Below are positions 7,787 to 15,416 of a DNA stretch of 49,374 nt, one piece after another. A program made the translations under genes and the position numbers. The DNA is from CAZLNV01 sp964561095 (lineage in GTDB: Bacteria > Bacillota_I > Bacilli_A > RF39 > UBA660). How positions within the stretch are numbered: the first letter of the stretch is position 1; each line of letters begins with the position of its first letter. The DNA lies in contig CAZLNV010000002.1 of NCBI GenBank assembly GCA_964561095.1, positions 1-49,374 on the forward strand. Direction: 5' to 3'. The notes beneath the pieces are model-generated. The model saw only the letters and a program-made list of their open reading frames with translations, was not told the DNA's origin and did no database searches.

Positions 7787-8211
7787 TATTCAGATACCTC
7801 ACTTTTCATAACAAATTTTGTTTTAATTGGTAATTTATGACCAGCTAATCTAAAAGCTTCTCTTGCAATTTCTTCAGTAACATCTGTCATTTCAAACATA
7901 ATCTTACCAGCTTTTACTACTGCTACCCATTCTTCTACATTACCTTTTCCACTTCCCATACGTACTTCAGCAGGCTTCTTAGTTCTTGCTAAATGTGGGA
8001 ATATATTGATAAATACTCTTCCTCTTTTAAATTCTTTCATGTGTCTAGTCATAGCAATACGAGCAGCTTCTATTTGTCTTGCTGTAATGTATGAACCTTC
8101 TTTAGCCATAAGTCCAAATTCACCTTTAGTTAAAGTAATATTACCTTTGGCTTTACCTTCATAGCTTACTCTATGAGGCTTACGATATTTAGTTCTTTTT
8201 GGTATCAACAT
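7786..8211 (-). CDS. rplP: 50S ribosomal protein L16
   Basis: 141 residues starting MLIPKRTKYRKPHR, with FGLMAKEGSYITARQIEAAR and the RMGSGKGNVEEWVAVVK signature near residue 85. L16 helps order the A-site region of the peptidyl transferase centre. It overlaps the end of rpsC by 23 bases and rpmC by one, the tight packing typical of this operon. Confidence 0.97.
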   Translation of the reverse strand: MLIPKRTKYRKPHRVSYEGKAKGNITLTKGEFGLMAKEGSYITARQIEAARIAMTRHMKEFKRGRVFINIFPHLARTKKPAEVRMGSGKGNVEEWVAVVKAGKIMFEMTDVTEEIAREAFRLAGHKLPIKTKFVMKSEVSE

Positions 8212-8866
8212 TTTCCATACCTCCGTTTTTCTTCTTAGCAGGTAGTATTTCTCCTTTATAGATCCATACTTTTACGCCAATTTTACCATAAATAGTATCA
8301 GCTTCTTTATGTGCATAATCGATATCTGCTCTTAATGTATGTAGAGGAACTGTTCCTTCACTTTTTACTTCGCTTCTAGCAATTTCTGCTCCATTAAGTC
8401 TACCTGAAACTAAAATTTTAATTCCTTTAGCTCCTGCTTTCATAGCGTTTCTTATAGCTCTTTTTTGTGCTGAACGATAAGAAGCCCTATTTTGTATTTG
8501 CATTGCAATAGATTCTGCAACTAACGCTACATTAGTATCTATTCCTTTGATTTCAACTATTGATAAATATATTTCTTCATTAGTTAATTTCTTTAAATTA
8601 TTCTTATGCTTTTCAATATCCGCTCCACCACGTCCAATTATTATACCTGGTTTAGCAGTATTAATTATAATATTTGTTCTTTTCTTATTTCTTTCAATAA
8701 CTACACTAGCAACAGAACATCCTTTTAAACATTTTCCTAAATACTCTCTAATTTTAATATCAGTTTGTAAGTATTTTTTAAAATCTTTATTAGGAGCATA
8801 CCATTTTGACTCCCAATCTTTATTGATGCCTACTCTTAGTCCTATTGGATTAACTTTTTGTCCCAT
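8189..8866 (-). CDS. rpsC: 30S ribosomal protein S3
   Basis: 225 residues. It starts MGQKVNPIGLRVG, has a type II KH domain with the KPGIIIGRGGADI loop (about residues 70-85) and a C-terminal domain with SGRLNGAEIARSE and LRADIDYA. S3 lines the mRNA entry channel and takes part in mRNA helicase activity. The C-terminus after ILPAKKK is a short Gly/Asn-rich tail overlapping rplP by 23 bases. Confidence 0.97.
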   Translation of the reverse strand: MGQKVNPIGLRVGINKDWESKWYAPNKDFKKYLQTDIKIREYLGKCLKGCSVASVVIERNKKRTNIIINTAKPGIIIGRGGADIEKHKNNLKKLTNEEIYLSIVEIKGIDTNVALVAESIAMQIQNRASYRSAQKRAIRNAMKAGAKGIKILVSGRLNGAEIARSEVKSEGTVPLHTLRADIDYAHKEADTIYGKIGVKVWIYKGEILPAKKKNGGMENVDTKKN

Positions 8867-9210
8867 TATTTGTCCTCCTTCATATCAGATACTTTTACGT
8901 ATATATGGCTTGTTCTTTTAAATCTTTTATCCACTCTTGAACGAGAACCAATTTTAAACCTTTTTAATGTAGCTCCCTCACTGATATAAGTTTCGCTTAC
9001 AACTAAATCTTTCTTATCCATTTCTAAATTGTTAACAGCATTTGCAACTGCACTATCTAGAACTTTTTTAATTAGGCGACTAGCTTTAGTATTTGTAGTT
9101 AATAATATTTTTTCTGCAGTAGCTACATTTTTACCTCTAATTAAGTCAAGAGTCATTCTTGCTTTAAGAGGTGCTATCATAGCTCCTTTATGCAAACTAT
9201 ATGTTTCCAT
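8866..9210 (-). CDS. rplV: 50S ribosomal protein L22
   Basis: 114 residues. Visible are the DLIRGKNVATAEKILLTT segment, the globular core and the extended loop that lines the exit tunnel, ending with the conserved KRTSHIYVKVSD. L22 and L4 form the tunnel constriction. The start shares one base with the rpsS side and the stop one base with the rpsC start. Confidence 0.97.
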   Translation of the reverse strand: METYSLHKGAMIAPLKARMTLDLIRGKNVATAEKILLTTNTKASRLIKKVLDSAVANAVNNLEMDKKDLVVSETYISEGATLKRFKIGSRSRVDKRFKRTSHIYVKVSDMKEDK

Positions 9211-9221
9211 TTCTAATCCTC

Positions 9222-9491
9222 CTATTTCCCGTCATTTCCAGCATGTCCTGTAAATTTACGAGTAGCTGAAAATTCTCCAAGTTTGTGTCCTACCATATCT
9301 TCAGTTACATATACTGGAATAAATTCTTTCCCATTATGTACTGCTAATGTGTGTCCTACAAAATCCGGATAAATTGTTGAACGACGAGAATATGTTTTAA
9401 CAACTTCTTTTTTGCCTATTTCATTTAATGTTCTTATTCTTTTAAGTAATCTATCAAATACATAAGCACCTTTTTTTAAACTTCTTGCCAT
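9222..9491 (-). CDS. rpsS: 30S ribosomal protein S19
   Basis: 89 residues starting MARSLKKGAYVFDRLLKRI, with the core GHTLAVHNGKEFIPVYVTEDMVGHKLGEF and the end FTGHAGNDGK. S19 forms a complex with S13 in the small-subunit head. It lies between rplB and rplV. Confidence 0.97.
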   Translation of the reverse strand: MARSLKKGAYVFDRLLKRIRTLNEIGKKEVVKTYSRRSTIYPDFVGHTLAVHNGKEFIPVYVTEDMVGHKLGEFSATRKFTGHAGNDGK

Positions 9492-9502
9492 TGTTTCACT
9501 CC

Positions 9503-10333
9503 TTATTTCTTCCTACGAGAAACAATTAATTTCTCAGAAGCTTTCTTTGATTTTCTTGTCTTATATCCTAGTGCTGGTTTACCCCAAGGTGTCATTGGTG
9601 ATTTACGTCCTACTGGAGCTTTACCTTCACCACCACCATGTGGGTGATCATTAGGGTTCATAACAGAACCACGTACTGTTGGTCTAACTCCCATATGTCT
9701 TTTTCTTCCAGCTTTTCCTAGATTTACTAATTCATAATCAGTATTTCCAACTTCTCCAATAGTAGCTCTGCAATTTCCTAAGAACTTTCTTGTTTCACCA
9801 CTTTTAAGTCTTAACAATACATATTTGTCTTCTCTTCCAAGAATTTGAGCACTTGCTCCAGCACTTCTAGCTAAAGAAGCACCTGCTCCTGGATTAAGTT
9901 CAATATTATGTACAACAGTACCTACTGGGATATTGATTAGCGGTAGCGCATTTCCAACTTTAATATCAGCATGTTCTCCGCTTTCAATTACATCTCCAAC
10001 TTTTAAATTAAGTGGAGCAATTATATATTTTTTTTCTCCATCAGCATAATTAATTAATGCGATGTTTGCACTTCTATTTGGATCATATTCAATAGTGGCT
10101 ACTATGCCGTTAATACCATCTTTATTTCTTTTGAAATCTATTACACGATATTTTCTTTTAACTCCGCCACCAATATGTCTAACAGTTATTCTACCTTGAT
10201 TATTACGTCCTCCGGTTTTACTTATTTTTTTTAATAAGCTTTTTTCAGGAGTAGATGTAGTTATTTCTTTATTAACCAAAGTACTCATATTTCTTTGACC
10301 ATTTGTTATTGGTTTATAATTCTTTATTGGCAT
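9503..10333 (-). CDS. rplB: 50S ribosomal protein L2
   Basis: 276 residues, normal length. Domains: N-terminal OB fold with GGRNNQGRITVRHIGGGVKR, an SH3-like barrel, and the C-terminal GVRPTVRGSVMNPNDHPHGG segment whose His is needed near the peptidyl transferase centre, then GEGKAPVGRKSPMTPWGKP. L2 is essential for subunit association and catalysis. It is the fifth gene of the operon. Confidence 0.98.
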   Translation of the reverse strand: MPIKNYKPITNGQRNMSTLVNKEITTSTPEKSLLKKISKTGGRNNQGRITVRHIGGGVKRKYRVIDFKRNKDGINGIVATIEYDPNRSANIALINYADGEKKYIIAPLNLKVGDVIESGEHADIKVGNALPLINIPVGTVVHNIELNPGAGASLARSAGASAQILGREDKYVLLRLKSGETRKFLGNCRATIGEVGNTDYELVNLGKAGRKRHMGVRPTVRGSVMNPNDHPHGGGEGKAPVGRKSPMTPWGKPALGYKTRKSKKASEKLIVSRRKK

Positions 10334-10349
10334 TTTTATCTCCTCCTAA

Positions 10350-10619
10350 CTAAAATTCTATTTTAGAACCTTCCATTAATTTTACATATGCTTTCTTATA
10401 TGCATTTGTTCTTCCAGAGTATTTTCCAACTCTTTTTTTCTTGGTTACTACATTTAATGTATTAATGCTTTTAACTTTAACTCCAAACTTTTTTTCAACT
10501 ACTTGTTTAATTTGAGTTTTATTAGCTTTGCTGTCAACCTTAAATACATATACATTTTCACTTGCTAATTCTTGTGATTTTTCTGTAATAACTGGTGCTT
10601 TTAAGATATCATAATTCAT
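10350..10619 (-). CDS. rplW: 50S ribosomal protein L23
   Basis: 89 residues starting MNYDILKAPVITEKSQELA, the typical L23 entry, followed by VFKVDSKANKTQIKQVVEKKF and VKSINTLNV. L23 is the docking platform for trigger factor and SRP at the tunnel exit. Its start overlaps the rplD stop by one base. Confidence 0.97.
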   Translation of the reverse strand: MNYDILKAPVITEKSQELASENVYVFKVDSKANKTQIKQVVEKKFGVKVKSINTLNVVTKKKRVGKYSGRTNAYKKAYVKLMEGSKIEF

Positions 10620-11242
10620 TATTTAAGCACCTCCTCTATTCTTTTAACACTTTCAGTATCTATAACCAAACTATTATATTTAATAACGTCTAATACATTG
10701 ATACCTTCTGCATTTATAGTTTTTAATGCTTCATTATTTCTTGATGCTAATACTAAATTTTCATTTTCACCAATTGTTACTAACAATGCATTTTTATTAA
10801 TTTTTAAATTGTTCATAATAGTCATTAAATCTTTAGTTTTATTACTTTCAACATTTAAATTTTCAACTACTATTAATTCTTTATTTTGGAATTTAGAAGA
10901 TAAAGCGCTCTTAAGAGCTAATTTTCTAGATTTCCTATTCATTTTTTTATCATAACTTCTAGGTGTAGGTCCAAAAGCAATACCGCCTCCAGGCCATTGA
11001 ACTGATCTATTTGACCCTTGACGAGCTCTACCAGTTCCTTTTTGTTTCCAAGGTTTTTTACCTCCGCCACTAACTTCAGCTCTAGTTTTTGTTTTGTGAG
11101 TTCCTTGTCTTGATGAAGACATTTGAAATTTTAAAGCATCGCTTAATACATTTTCATTAATTTCAATATCCCAAATATTTTTGTCTAGAGTTAAATCAGT
11201 TGCTTTTTCACCATTAAGTTTTAAAACACTAATCTTTGCCAT
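10619..11242 (-). CDS. rplD: 50S ribosomal protein L4
   Basis: 207 residues. The long tunnel loop is recognisable as SRQGTHKTKTRAEVSGGGKK, then KQKGTGRARQGSNRSVQWPGG, and the globular part ends in KRIEEVL. L4 forms the exit-tunnel constriction with L22 and in E. coli also regulates the S10 operon. Start and stop each overlap the neighbours by one base. Confidence 0.97.
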   Translation of the reverse strand: MAKISVLKLNGEKATDLTLDKNIWDIEINENVLSDALKFQMSSSRQGTHKTKTRAEVSGGGKKPWKQKGTGRARQGSNRSVQWPGGGIAFGPTPRSYDKKMNRKSRKLALKSALSSKFQNKELIVVENLNVESNKTKDLMTIMNNLKINKNALLVTIGENENLVLASRNNEALKTINAEGINVLDVIKYNSLVIDTESVKRIEEVLK

Positions 11243-12057
11243 TATTCTGCCTCCTTAGTATCTTCTATAGGAGTTACTTCCTCATTTTTTTCTTCTTCTA
11301 CAATAGTTTCAACTGATCCAGTAACTTCTGTTTCTTCTGGTGTAACAGCATTATTAATTTCTTCTGTAGTTGATTCAGTAGCTGAAACAGTTTCTATTAC
11401 TTCATAACTAACTAAATCTTCTGCATTTTTCTTTCCGCCTTTAATAGCAGTTCTTACTAATACATATCCACCTTTAGGGCCCGGAACATTTCCACTTACT
11501 AAAATACAATTATTATCCACATCTATACTTATTACTTCTAGATTTTGAATAGTAACAGTTTCTTTTCCTAAATGTCCTGGTAATTTTTTACCTTTTAATA
11601 CCCTCATAGGTCTCATTGGTCCTAAAGAGCCTACTCTCCTATGATAAGTTGAACCATGTGTCATTGGTCCACGAGATTGATTCCATCTCTTTATAACACC
11701 TGCAAAGCCTTTTCCTTTTGATGTACCAGTTACATCAACAATTTCTCCAGCTTCAAAAACGTCTACTGCAATTACATTACCTACTTCATAATTTGATACA
11801 TCTAATCCGCGTATTTCTTTTAAGAAGCGCTTAGGTTCAGTTTTTGCTTTTTTAATATGACCCATTTCAGGTCTATTTGATGCTTTTTCTTTTTTATTAA
11901 AAGCACCTAATTGTATTCCGTTATACCCATCTTTTTCAACTGTTTTAATTTGAGTGATTACATTTGGTTCACATTCAATAACAGTTACAGGTATAAGTTT
12001 CCCGTCAGTTGTAAAGACACCAGTCATTCCAACTTTACGTCCTAAGATTCCTTTCAT
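11242..12057 (-). CDS. rplC: 50S ribosomal protein L3 with acidic C-terminal extension
   Basis: Residues 1 to about 212 are a complete L3: it starts MKGILGRKVGMTGVF and has the core KGKGFAGVIKRWNQSRGPMTHGS and GHLGKETVTIQNLEV. L3 helps build the peptidyl transferase centre. The protein then continues to 271 residues with about 55 extra residues very rich in Glu, Thr and Val (for example EEEKNEEVTPIEDTKEAE), with no counterpart in the usual protein of roughly 205-210 residues. The tail is probably disordered and would lie on the ribosome surface. Confidence 0.97.
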   Translation of the reverse strand: MKGILGRKVGMTGVFTTDGKLIPVTVIECEPNVITQIKTVEKDGYNGIQLGAFNKKEKASNRPEMGHIKKAKTEPKRFLKEIRGLDVSNYEVGNVIAVDVFEAGEIVDVTGTSKGKGFAGVIKRWNQSRGPMTHGSTYHRRVGSLGPMRPMRVLKGKKLPGHLGKETVTIQNLEVISIDVDNNCILVSGNVPGPKGGYVLVRTAIKGGKKNAEDLVSYEVIETVSATESTTEEINNAVTPEETEVTGSVETIVEEEKNEEVTPIEDTKEAE

Positions 12058-12079
12058 AATTTCCCTCCAATAATTAATC

Positions 12080-12388
12080 TTATAATTTAATTTCGATATC
12101 TACACCACTTGGTAAATCCAAATGAGTTAATGCTTCAATTGTTTCTTTACTTGGACTTGTGATATCAATTAATCTTTTATGCGTTCTCATTTCAAATTGT
12201 TCACGTGAATCTTTATATTTGTGAACAGCCCTTAAAATGGTAATCTTATCGATTTCAGTTGGTAGCGGTACTGGACCACTTACAACTCCACCAGTTCTCT
12301 TAACAGTCTCAACAATCTTAGCTGCAGCTTGATCAATAATTCTATGATCAAATGCTTTAAGTCTTATTCTTACTTTGTCTTTAGACAT
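12080..12388 (-). CDS. rpsJ: 30S ribosomal protein S10
   Basis: 102 residues with the conserved segments VRIRLKAFDHRIIDQAAAKI, GPVPLPTEIDKITILRAVHKYKDSREQFEMRTHKRLIDI and a C-terminal LPSGVDIEIKL. S10 is in the small-subunit head and, as NusE, takes part in transcription antitermination. It is the first gene of the operon, preceded by an AAGGAGG ribosome binding site, a long leader and a strong promoter. Confidence 0.98.
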   Translation of the reverse strand: MSKDKVRIRLKAFDHRIIDQAAAKIVETVKRTGGVVSGPVPLPTEIDKITILRAVHKYKDSREQFEMRTHKRLIDITSPSKETIEALTHLDLPSGVDIEIKL

Positions 12389-12515
12389 ATTATTTCCTCC
12401 TTCGCCTATTTTTACTAATAGACTTGCTCAGTACAAATTACCTGATATGCATTGAATTCATTTACAACTCAACCTGGTGTATCAGCAACCTCGCACTTCT
12501 CAGCCAGTCATACTG
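12389..12515 (-). promoter_or_regulatory. Untranslated leader of the S10 operon
   Basis: About 125 bases separate the predicted transcription start (near 12515) from the rpsJ ATG. The RNA would contain a possible stem between CTGATA (12485-12480) and TATCAG (12447-12442) closing a 32-base loop, and it includes the run GTGCGAGGTTGC just before it. No open reading frame of note and no terminator-like U-run is visible. Such leaders often carry ribosomal-protein feedback sites; an L4- or other protein-binding role here is inference. Confidence 0.5.
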
Positions 12516-12521
12516 CATTAA

Positions 12522-12550
12522 ATTATATGATAAAAGAATAAAAAAATCAA
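12522..12550 (-). promoter_or_regulatory. Main promoter of the ribosomal-protein operon
   Basis: On the minus strand: -35 TTGATT (12550-12545), a spacer of exactly 17 bases, -10 TATAAT (12527-12522). Transcription should begin about 12515. This is the best sigma-A-type promoter seen upstream of rpsJ, and the region behind it (12551-12600) is strongly A/T-rich, like an UP element. Confidence 0.85.
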
Positions 12551-12585
12551 GCATTTTTCTCGATTTCTTTATTTTTTATTAAAAA

Positions 12586-12644
12586 CCACTATTTTGTATA
12601 TAAAAATTTTTAAAAATAGTGGGTCATTAATGTCCCACTATTTT
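12586..12644 (-). terminator. Terminator with three copies of one stem arm
   Basis: The 10-11 base arm CCCACTATTTT occurs at 12634-12644 and again (as CCACTATTTT) at 12586-12595, with its complement at 12613-12623 between them. Two mutually exclusive hairpins are possible. For minus-strand transcripts the downstream one (arms 12622-12613 and 12595-12586) is followed by TTTTTAAT, so it should terminate the DUF4173 gene just before the rpsJ promoter. Confidence 0.7.
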
Positions 12645-13862
12645 GGTTATTTTATTTAATTGATTAACAAAAGGCTCACTGCATAAATATAGATTTAAAA
12701 TATATGTTGTTATTAATACTGTGTAATATATATACGCATCTTTTTGTTTTAGATCTCTTACTATTCTTGTAACGAGTAATACAAATAAGATTAACTCCAT
12801 AGTCAAAAATAATATCACCTGACTTCTTAATATTGTAAATCCATACTCTGCTACATAAAGAAACATTCTATAATATGCATTAAATATTAAGATAATTGAG
12901 AATCCAATAAGCATTAATAGAAGTATTTTAATAAAATTACTTTCTTTAATCTTATTTGTATAATATAAAAAATATATAATTAAAATAAAGTTTATTGAAG
13001 TTACACCTAAAAGTTGAAAGAATCCTTCTCTAGCATACTCTGCATAAGTATACTCTATTGGTATATTCAAGAAATTAACTGTCAATTTAGAAATTTCTGA
13101 TATTAAAAATAATATAAATATTAAATTAACTATTGTTAATATAGTAATACCTAAAGAAGTATTAATATTATATATTCTTCCCTCTTTCATCTTTAACTTT
13201 CTATTTTTAAGTATATTTATAAATGTACAAAATAATATTATAAATGATACCACCAACACAATTATATTTTCTCTTATCACTCTAAAATTTAAAACTTTAT
13301 TAAAAATACTTAATGCGCCACTCATAAATTCACTAAAATATTTATCAGCAGAAACTAGTAAAGTTAAGATAACCCCGCCTATTACTAATCCAATTACTAC
13401 CCCTAAGAGAATATTGATTATATTCTTTTTTTTGTTATCAATTTTTAGTGGAAATTTAAAATATTTAAAATTATTAAATAATCCACCAGGAAAAAATTTG
13501 AATACCCAATTAAATGATTCCTTTGATAACTTGTAATTTGTATTCGTTAAACTAAAGAAAAATATTGATATTAATATAGGCAATACTATTAAGTTTAATA
13601 AAGCATTAGTTATGTCAATCTTTATTATATAGTTACTTGCCATTATTAATCCTATAGGGATTAAGTAGTAATACGCTTTATTATTTTTATCTAGTTTCAT
13701 TTTTCTTATGATAATTATATAACTAATTAACAATAAAAATATTGGGATGTTAACAATTAAATTATAACTATCTTTAACTTTAATGTTAAAGACTACCATT
13801 ATTATTAAAGCTGTTATTAATGATACTAATGATATAAATTTTAAATTTTTTTCATTTTCCAT
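12627..13862 (-). CDS. DUF4173-type multi-spanning membrane protein
   Basis: A 411-residue protein made almost wholly of hydrophobic segments (about ten), with a short cytoplasmic stretch near residues 120-150. The LLVSADKYFSEFM segment after a Gly-rich helix (about residue 170) resembles the DUF4153/DUF4173 family; its function is unknown. It follows the Xre regulator gene by two bases, which itself follows a DUF2975 gene by one, so all three form an operon. The family call is from pattern memory and moderately sure; that it is an integral membrane protein is certain. Confidence 0.68.
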   Translation of the reverse strand: MENEKNLKFISLVSLITALIIMVVFNIKVKDSYNLIVNIPIFLLLISYIIIIRKMKLDKNNKAYYYLIPIGLIMASNYIIKIDITNALLNLIVLPILISIFFFSLTNTNYKLSKESFNWVFKFFPGGLFNNFKYFKFPLKIDNKKKNIINILLGVVIGLVIGGVILTLLVSADKYFSEFMSGALSIFNKVLNFRVIRENIIVLVVSFIILFCTFINILKNRKLKMKEGRIYNINTSLGITILTIVNLIFILFLISEISKLTVNFLNIPIEYTYAEYAREGFFQLLGVTSINFILIIYFLYYTNKIKESNFIKILLLMLIGFSIILIFNAYYRMFLYVAEYGFTILRSQVILFLTMELILFVLLVTRIVRDLKQKDAYIYYTVLITTYILNLYLCSEPFVNQLNKITKIVGH

Positions 13863-13864
13863 TT

Positions 13865-14065
13865 TTACTCCTTATACTCAAGTATATCGCTTGGTTGACA
13901 CTTTAATACCTTACATATAATTTCTAATGTTGAAAACCTTATTGCTTTTGCTTTGTTAGTTTTTAATATTGATAAATTTGTAGTAGTTATTCCCGTTTTT
14001 TCGCTTAATTCATTTAATGACATTTTTCTTTTAGCCATCATTACATCTAAATTTACTATTATCAT
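13865..14065 (-). CDS. Small Xre-family transcriptional regulator (YozG-like)
   Basis: 66 residues, a single Cro/CI helix-turn-helix: MSLNELSEKTGITTTNLSIL followed by KAIRFSTLEIICKVLKCQPSDIL, with no other domain. This closely matches the pattern of Bacillus YozG, which is encoded next to the DUF2975 membrane protein YoaS, the same arrangement as here. It is a DNA-binding protein that likely controls its own operon, possibly in response to the membrane partner (inference). It lies one base after DUF2975 and two before DUF4173. Confidence 0.88.
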   Translation of the reverse strand: MIIVNLDVMMAKRKMSLNELSEKTGITTTNLSILKTNKAKAIRFSTLEIICKVLKCQPSDILEYKE

Positions 14066-14066
14066 A

Positions 14067-14519
14067 CTACACCGTTAAATCCAATTCGCTTTTATATGCT
14101 ATAGCCGATTTTATAACTTGACTTAATACATAAAAACTTAAACTTACCATAAAAGTAATAATCATAACTGCGAATGTAAGCATGGTTGGTATAAATATTG
14201 ATTTAATGCTTACTATTAAAAATAATGCCATAAATAATGTAGCTATCACTTTCAAAATTACCTCAATATCTTTTTTAAATGGGCTATCTTTATAAATTTT
14301 TTTAAATAAGCACATTAAGTTATAAAGTATTCCTAAACTAATGATATAACAAGTATAAAAAGCTATCTTATAATATATTGTTTGCTCTTCAAATTTTGGC
14401 AATACTTCCCCAATAACACTATTATATATAGTTGGTATTAAAAATAAGCAAATAACTCCAATTACTAACATTATTATTAATATTATATATATAATATTAG
14501 ACAAAATACTTTTTTTCAT
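14067..14519 (-). CDS. DUF2975 membrane protein (YoaS-like)
   Basis: 150 residues with four hydrophobic segments at about 7-29, 46-68, 85-107 and 112-136, ending in a short polar tail. Size, topology and the following YozG-like regulator fit the DUF2975 family, whose function is unknown. It is the first gene of the three-gene module, with a GAGAGGTG ribosome binding site and a clear promoter upstream, divergent from uppS. Confidence 0.75.
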   Translation of the reverse strand: MKKSILSNIIYIILIIMLVIGVICLFLIPTIYNSVIGEVLPKFEEQTIYYKIAFYTCYIISLGILYNLMCLFKKIYKDSPFKKDIEVILKVIATLFMALFLIVSIKSIFIPTMLTFAVMIITFMVSLSFYVLSQVIKSAIAYKSELDLTV

Positions 14520-14538
14520 AATTCACCTCTCAAGTAAT

Positions 14539-14566
14539 ATAATACTATAAATTTTATACTTGTCAA
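14539..14566 (-). promoter_or_regulatory. Promoter of the DUF2975/Xre/DUF4173 operon
   Basis: On the minus strand: a perfect -35 TTGACA (14566-14561), 16-base spacer, -10 TATTAT (14544-14539), about 20 bases ahead of the ATG at 14519. The short leader holds the GAGAGGTG ribosome binding site. Confidence 0.75.
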
Positions 14567-14608
14567 TATAAATTTATCGATTATCGTAAAATATTGTGTT
14601 TAATTTTC

Positions 14609-14637
14609 TTGATTATTATAATATTATTTAATATAAT
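14609..14637 (+). promoter_or_regulatory. Promoter of uppS
   Basis: -35 TTGATT (14609-14614), spacer 17, -10 TATAAT (14632-14637), with the ribosome binding site GAAGGAG at 14648-14654 and ATG at 14660. The predicted leader is therefore only about 15 bases. Confidence 0.8.
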
Positions 14638-14659
14638 TGTTTTAACAGAAGGAGTTATA

Positions 14660-15367
14660 ATGAATAAAAAAATGCCGGAACACATTGCTATTATCATGGA
14701 TGGTAATGGAAGGTGGGCAACAAATCAAAATTTAAAAAGAACACAAGGTCATTATGCGGGATATAAAAGATTAAAGAAGACCGCAACTTATATATTAAAT
14801 AAAGGAATTAAATACTTAAGCGTTTTTGCTTTTTCCACTGAGAACTTTGCAAGAAGTAAAGAAGAAGTTGATTACTTAATGAATTTATTTATTACATCTT
14901 TTAGCAAAGAAATAAATTTTTTTATAAAAAATAATATAAAGGTGGTTTTTTCCGGTAGAAGGGAACCTTTAAATGATCAAGTATATGAGGCAATGAAAAA
15001 TGTAGAAAACAAAACCTCTATGTGTACTGGGGGAATATTTAATGTTTGCTTAAACTATGGGGGTCAATCAGAAATAGTGGATGCTACTAAGAAAATAGTA
15101 AACGATGTAATACAGAATAAAATAAAAAAAGAAGATATAGATACAGATTTATTTTATAAATATTTATATAATGATTTACCGCCCATTGACTTATTAATAA
15201 GGACTAGCGGAGAAGTTAGAATTAGTAACTTTATGCTTTATAGTATGAGTTATTCAGAACTATATTTTACAAAAACTTTTTTTCCGGACTTTGATGAATC
15301 AGAAGTAGATAAAGCTTTGGAAGAATATAATAATAGAATAAGAACAAAAGGAAAAGATAGAAAATAA
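14660..15367 (+). CDS. uppS: Isoprenyl (undecaprenyl) diphosphate synthase
   Basis: Makes the C55 lipid carrier for peptidoglycan and other wall polymers by adding isopentenyl units in cis. Motifs: HIAIIMDGNGRWA (residues 6-18, with the catalytic Asp and P-loop), FAFSTENF-type segment near 62, and LLIRTSGEVRISNFMLY followed by SELYFT at the C-terminal end. 235 residues is slightly short for the family. The start at 14660 follows GAAGGAG by five bases; an in-frame extension 22 codons upstream lies inside the promoter and is rejected. AGG codons encode the invariant Arg of NGRWA and RTSGE. It is monocistronic between its own promoter and terminator. Confidence 0.97.
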   Translation: MNKKMPEHIAIIMDGNGRWATNQNLKRTQGHYAGYKRLKKTATYILNKGIKYLSVFAFSTENFARSKEEVDYLMNLFITSFSKEINFFIKNNIKVVFSGRREPLNDQVYEAMKNVENKTSMCTGGIFNVCLNYGGQSEIVDATKKIVNDVIQNKIKKEDIDTDLFYKYLYNDLPPIDLLIRTSGEVRISNFMLYSMSYSELYFTKTFFPDFDESEVDKALEEYNNRIRTKGKDRK

Positions 15368-15380
15368 TCTATCTTTTTAA
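15352..15380 (+). terminator. Terminator of uppS
   Basis: Stem AAAAGATAG (15352-15360) and CTATCTTTT (15369-15377) with an eight-base loop, ending in a T run. It overlaps the last codons of uppS. Confidence 0.8.
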
Positions 15381-15394
15381 TTATTAAGTTCTCA

Positions 15395-15416
15395 ATAAAA
15401 AAGAGCCTAAGCTCTT
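15395..15416 (-). terminator. Terminator of the Hpt-receiver gene
   Basis: On the minus strand: stem AAGAGC (15416-15411), loop TTAG, GCTCTT (15406-15401), followed by a T run. It starts at the stop codon of the gene at 15415 and faces the uppS terminator. Confidence 0.8.

Noticed and set aside
14660..15367. AGG reassigned to Met, as I recall being reported for some uncultured Bacilli.
   Set aside because: AGG encodes the invariant Arg in both NGRWA and RTSGE of uppS, so it is Arg here.
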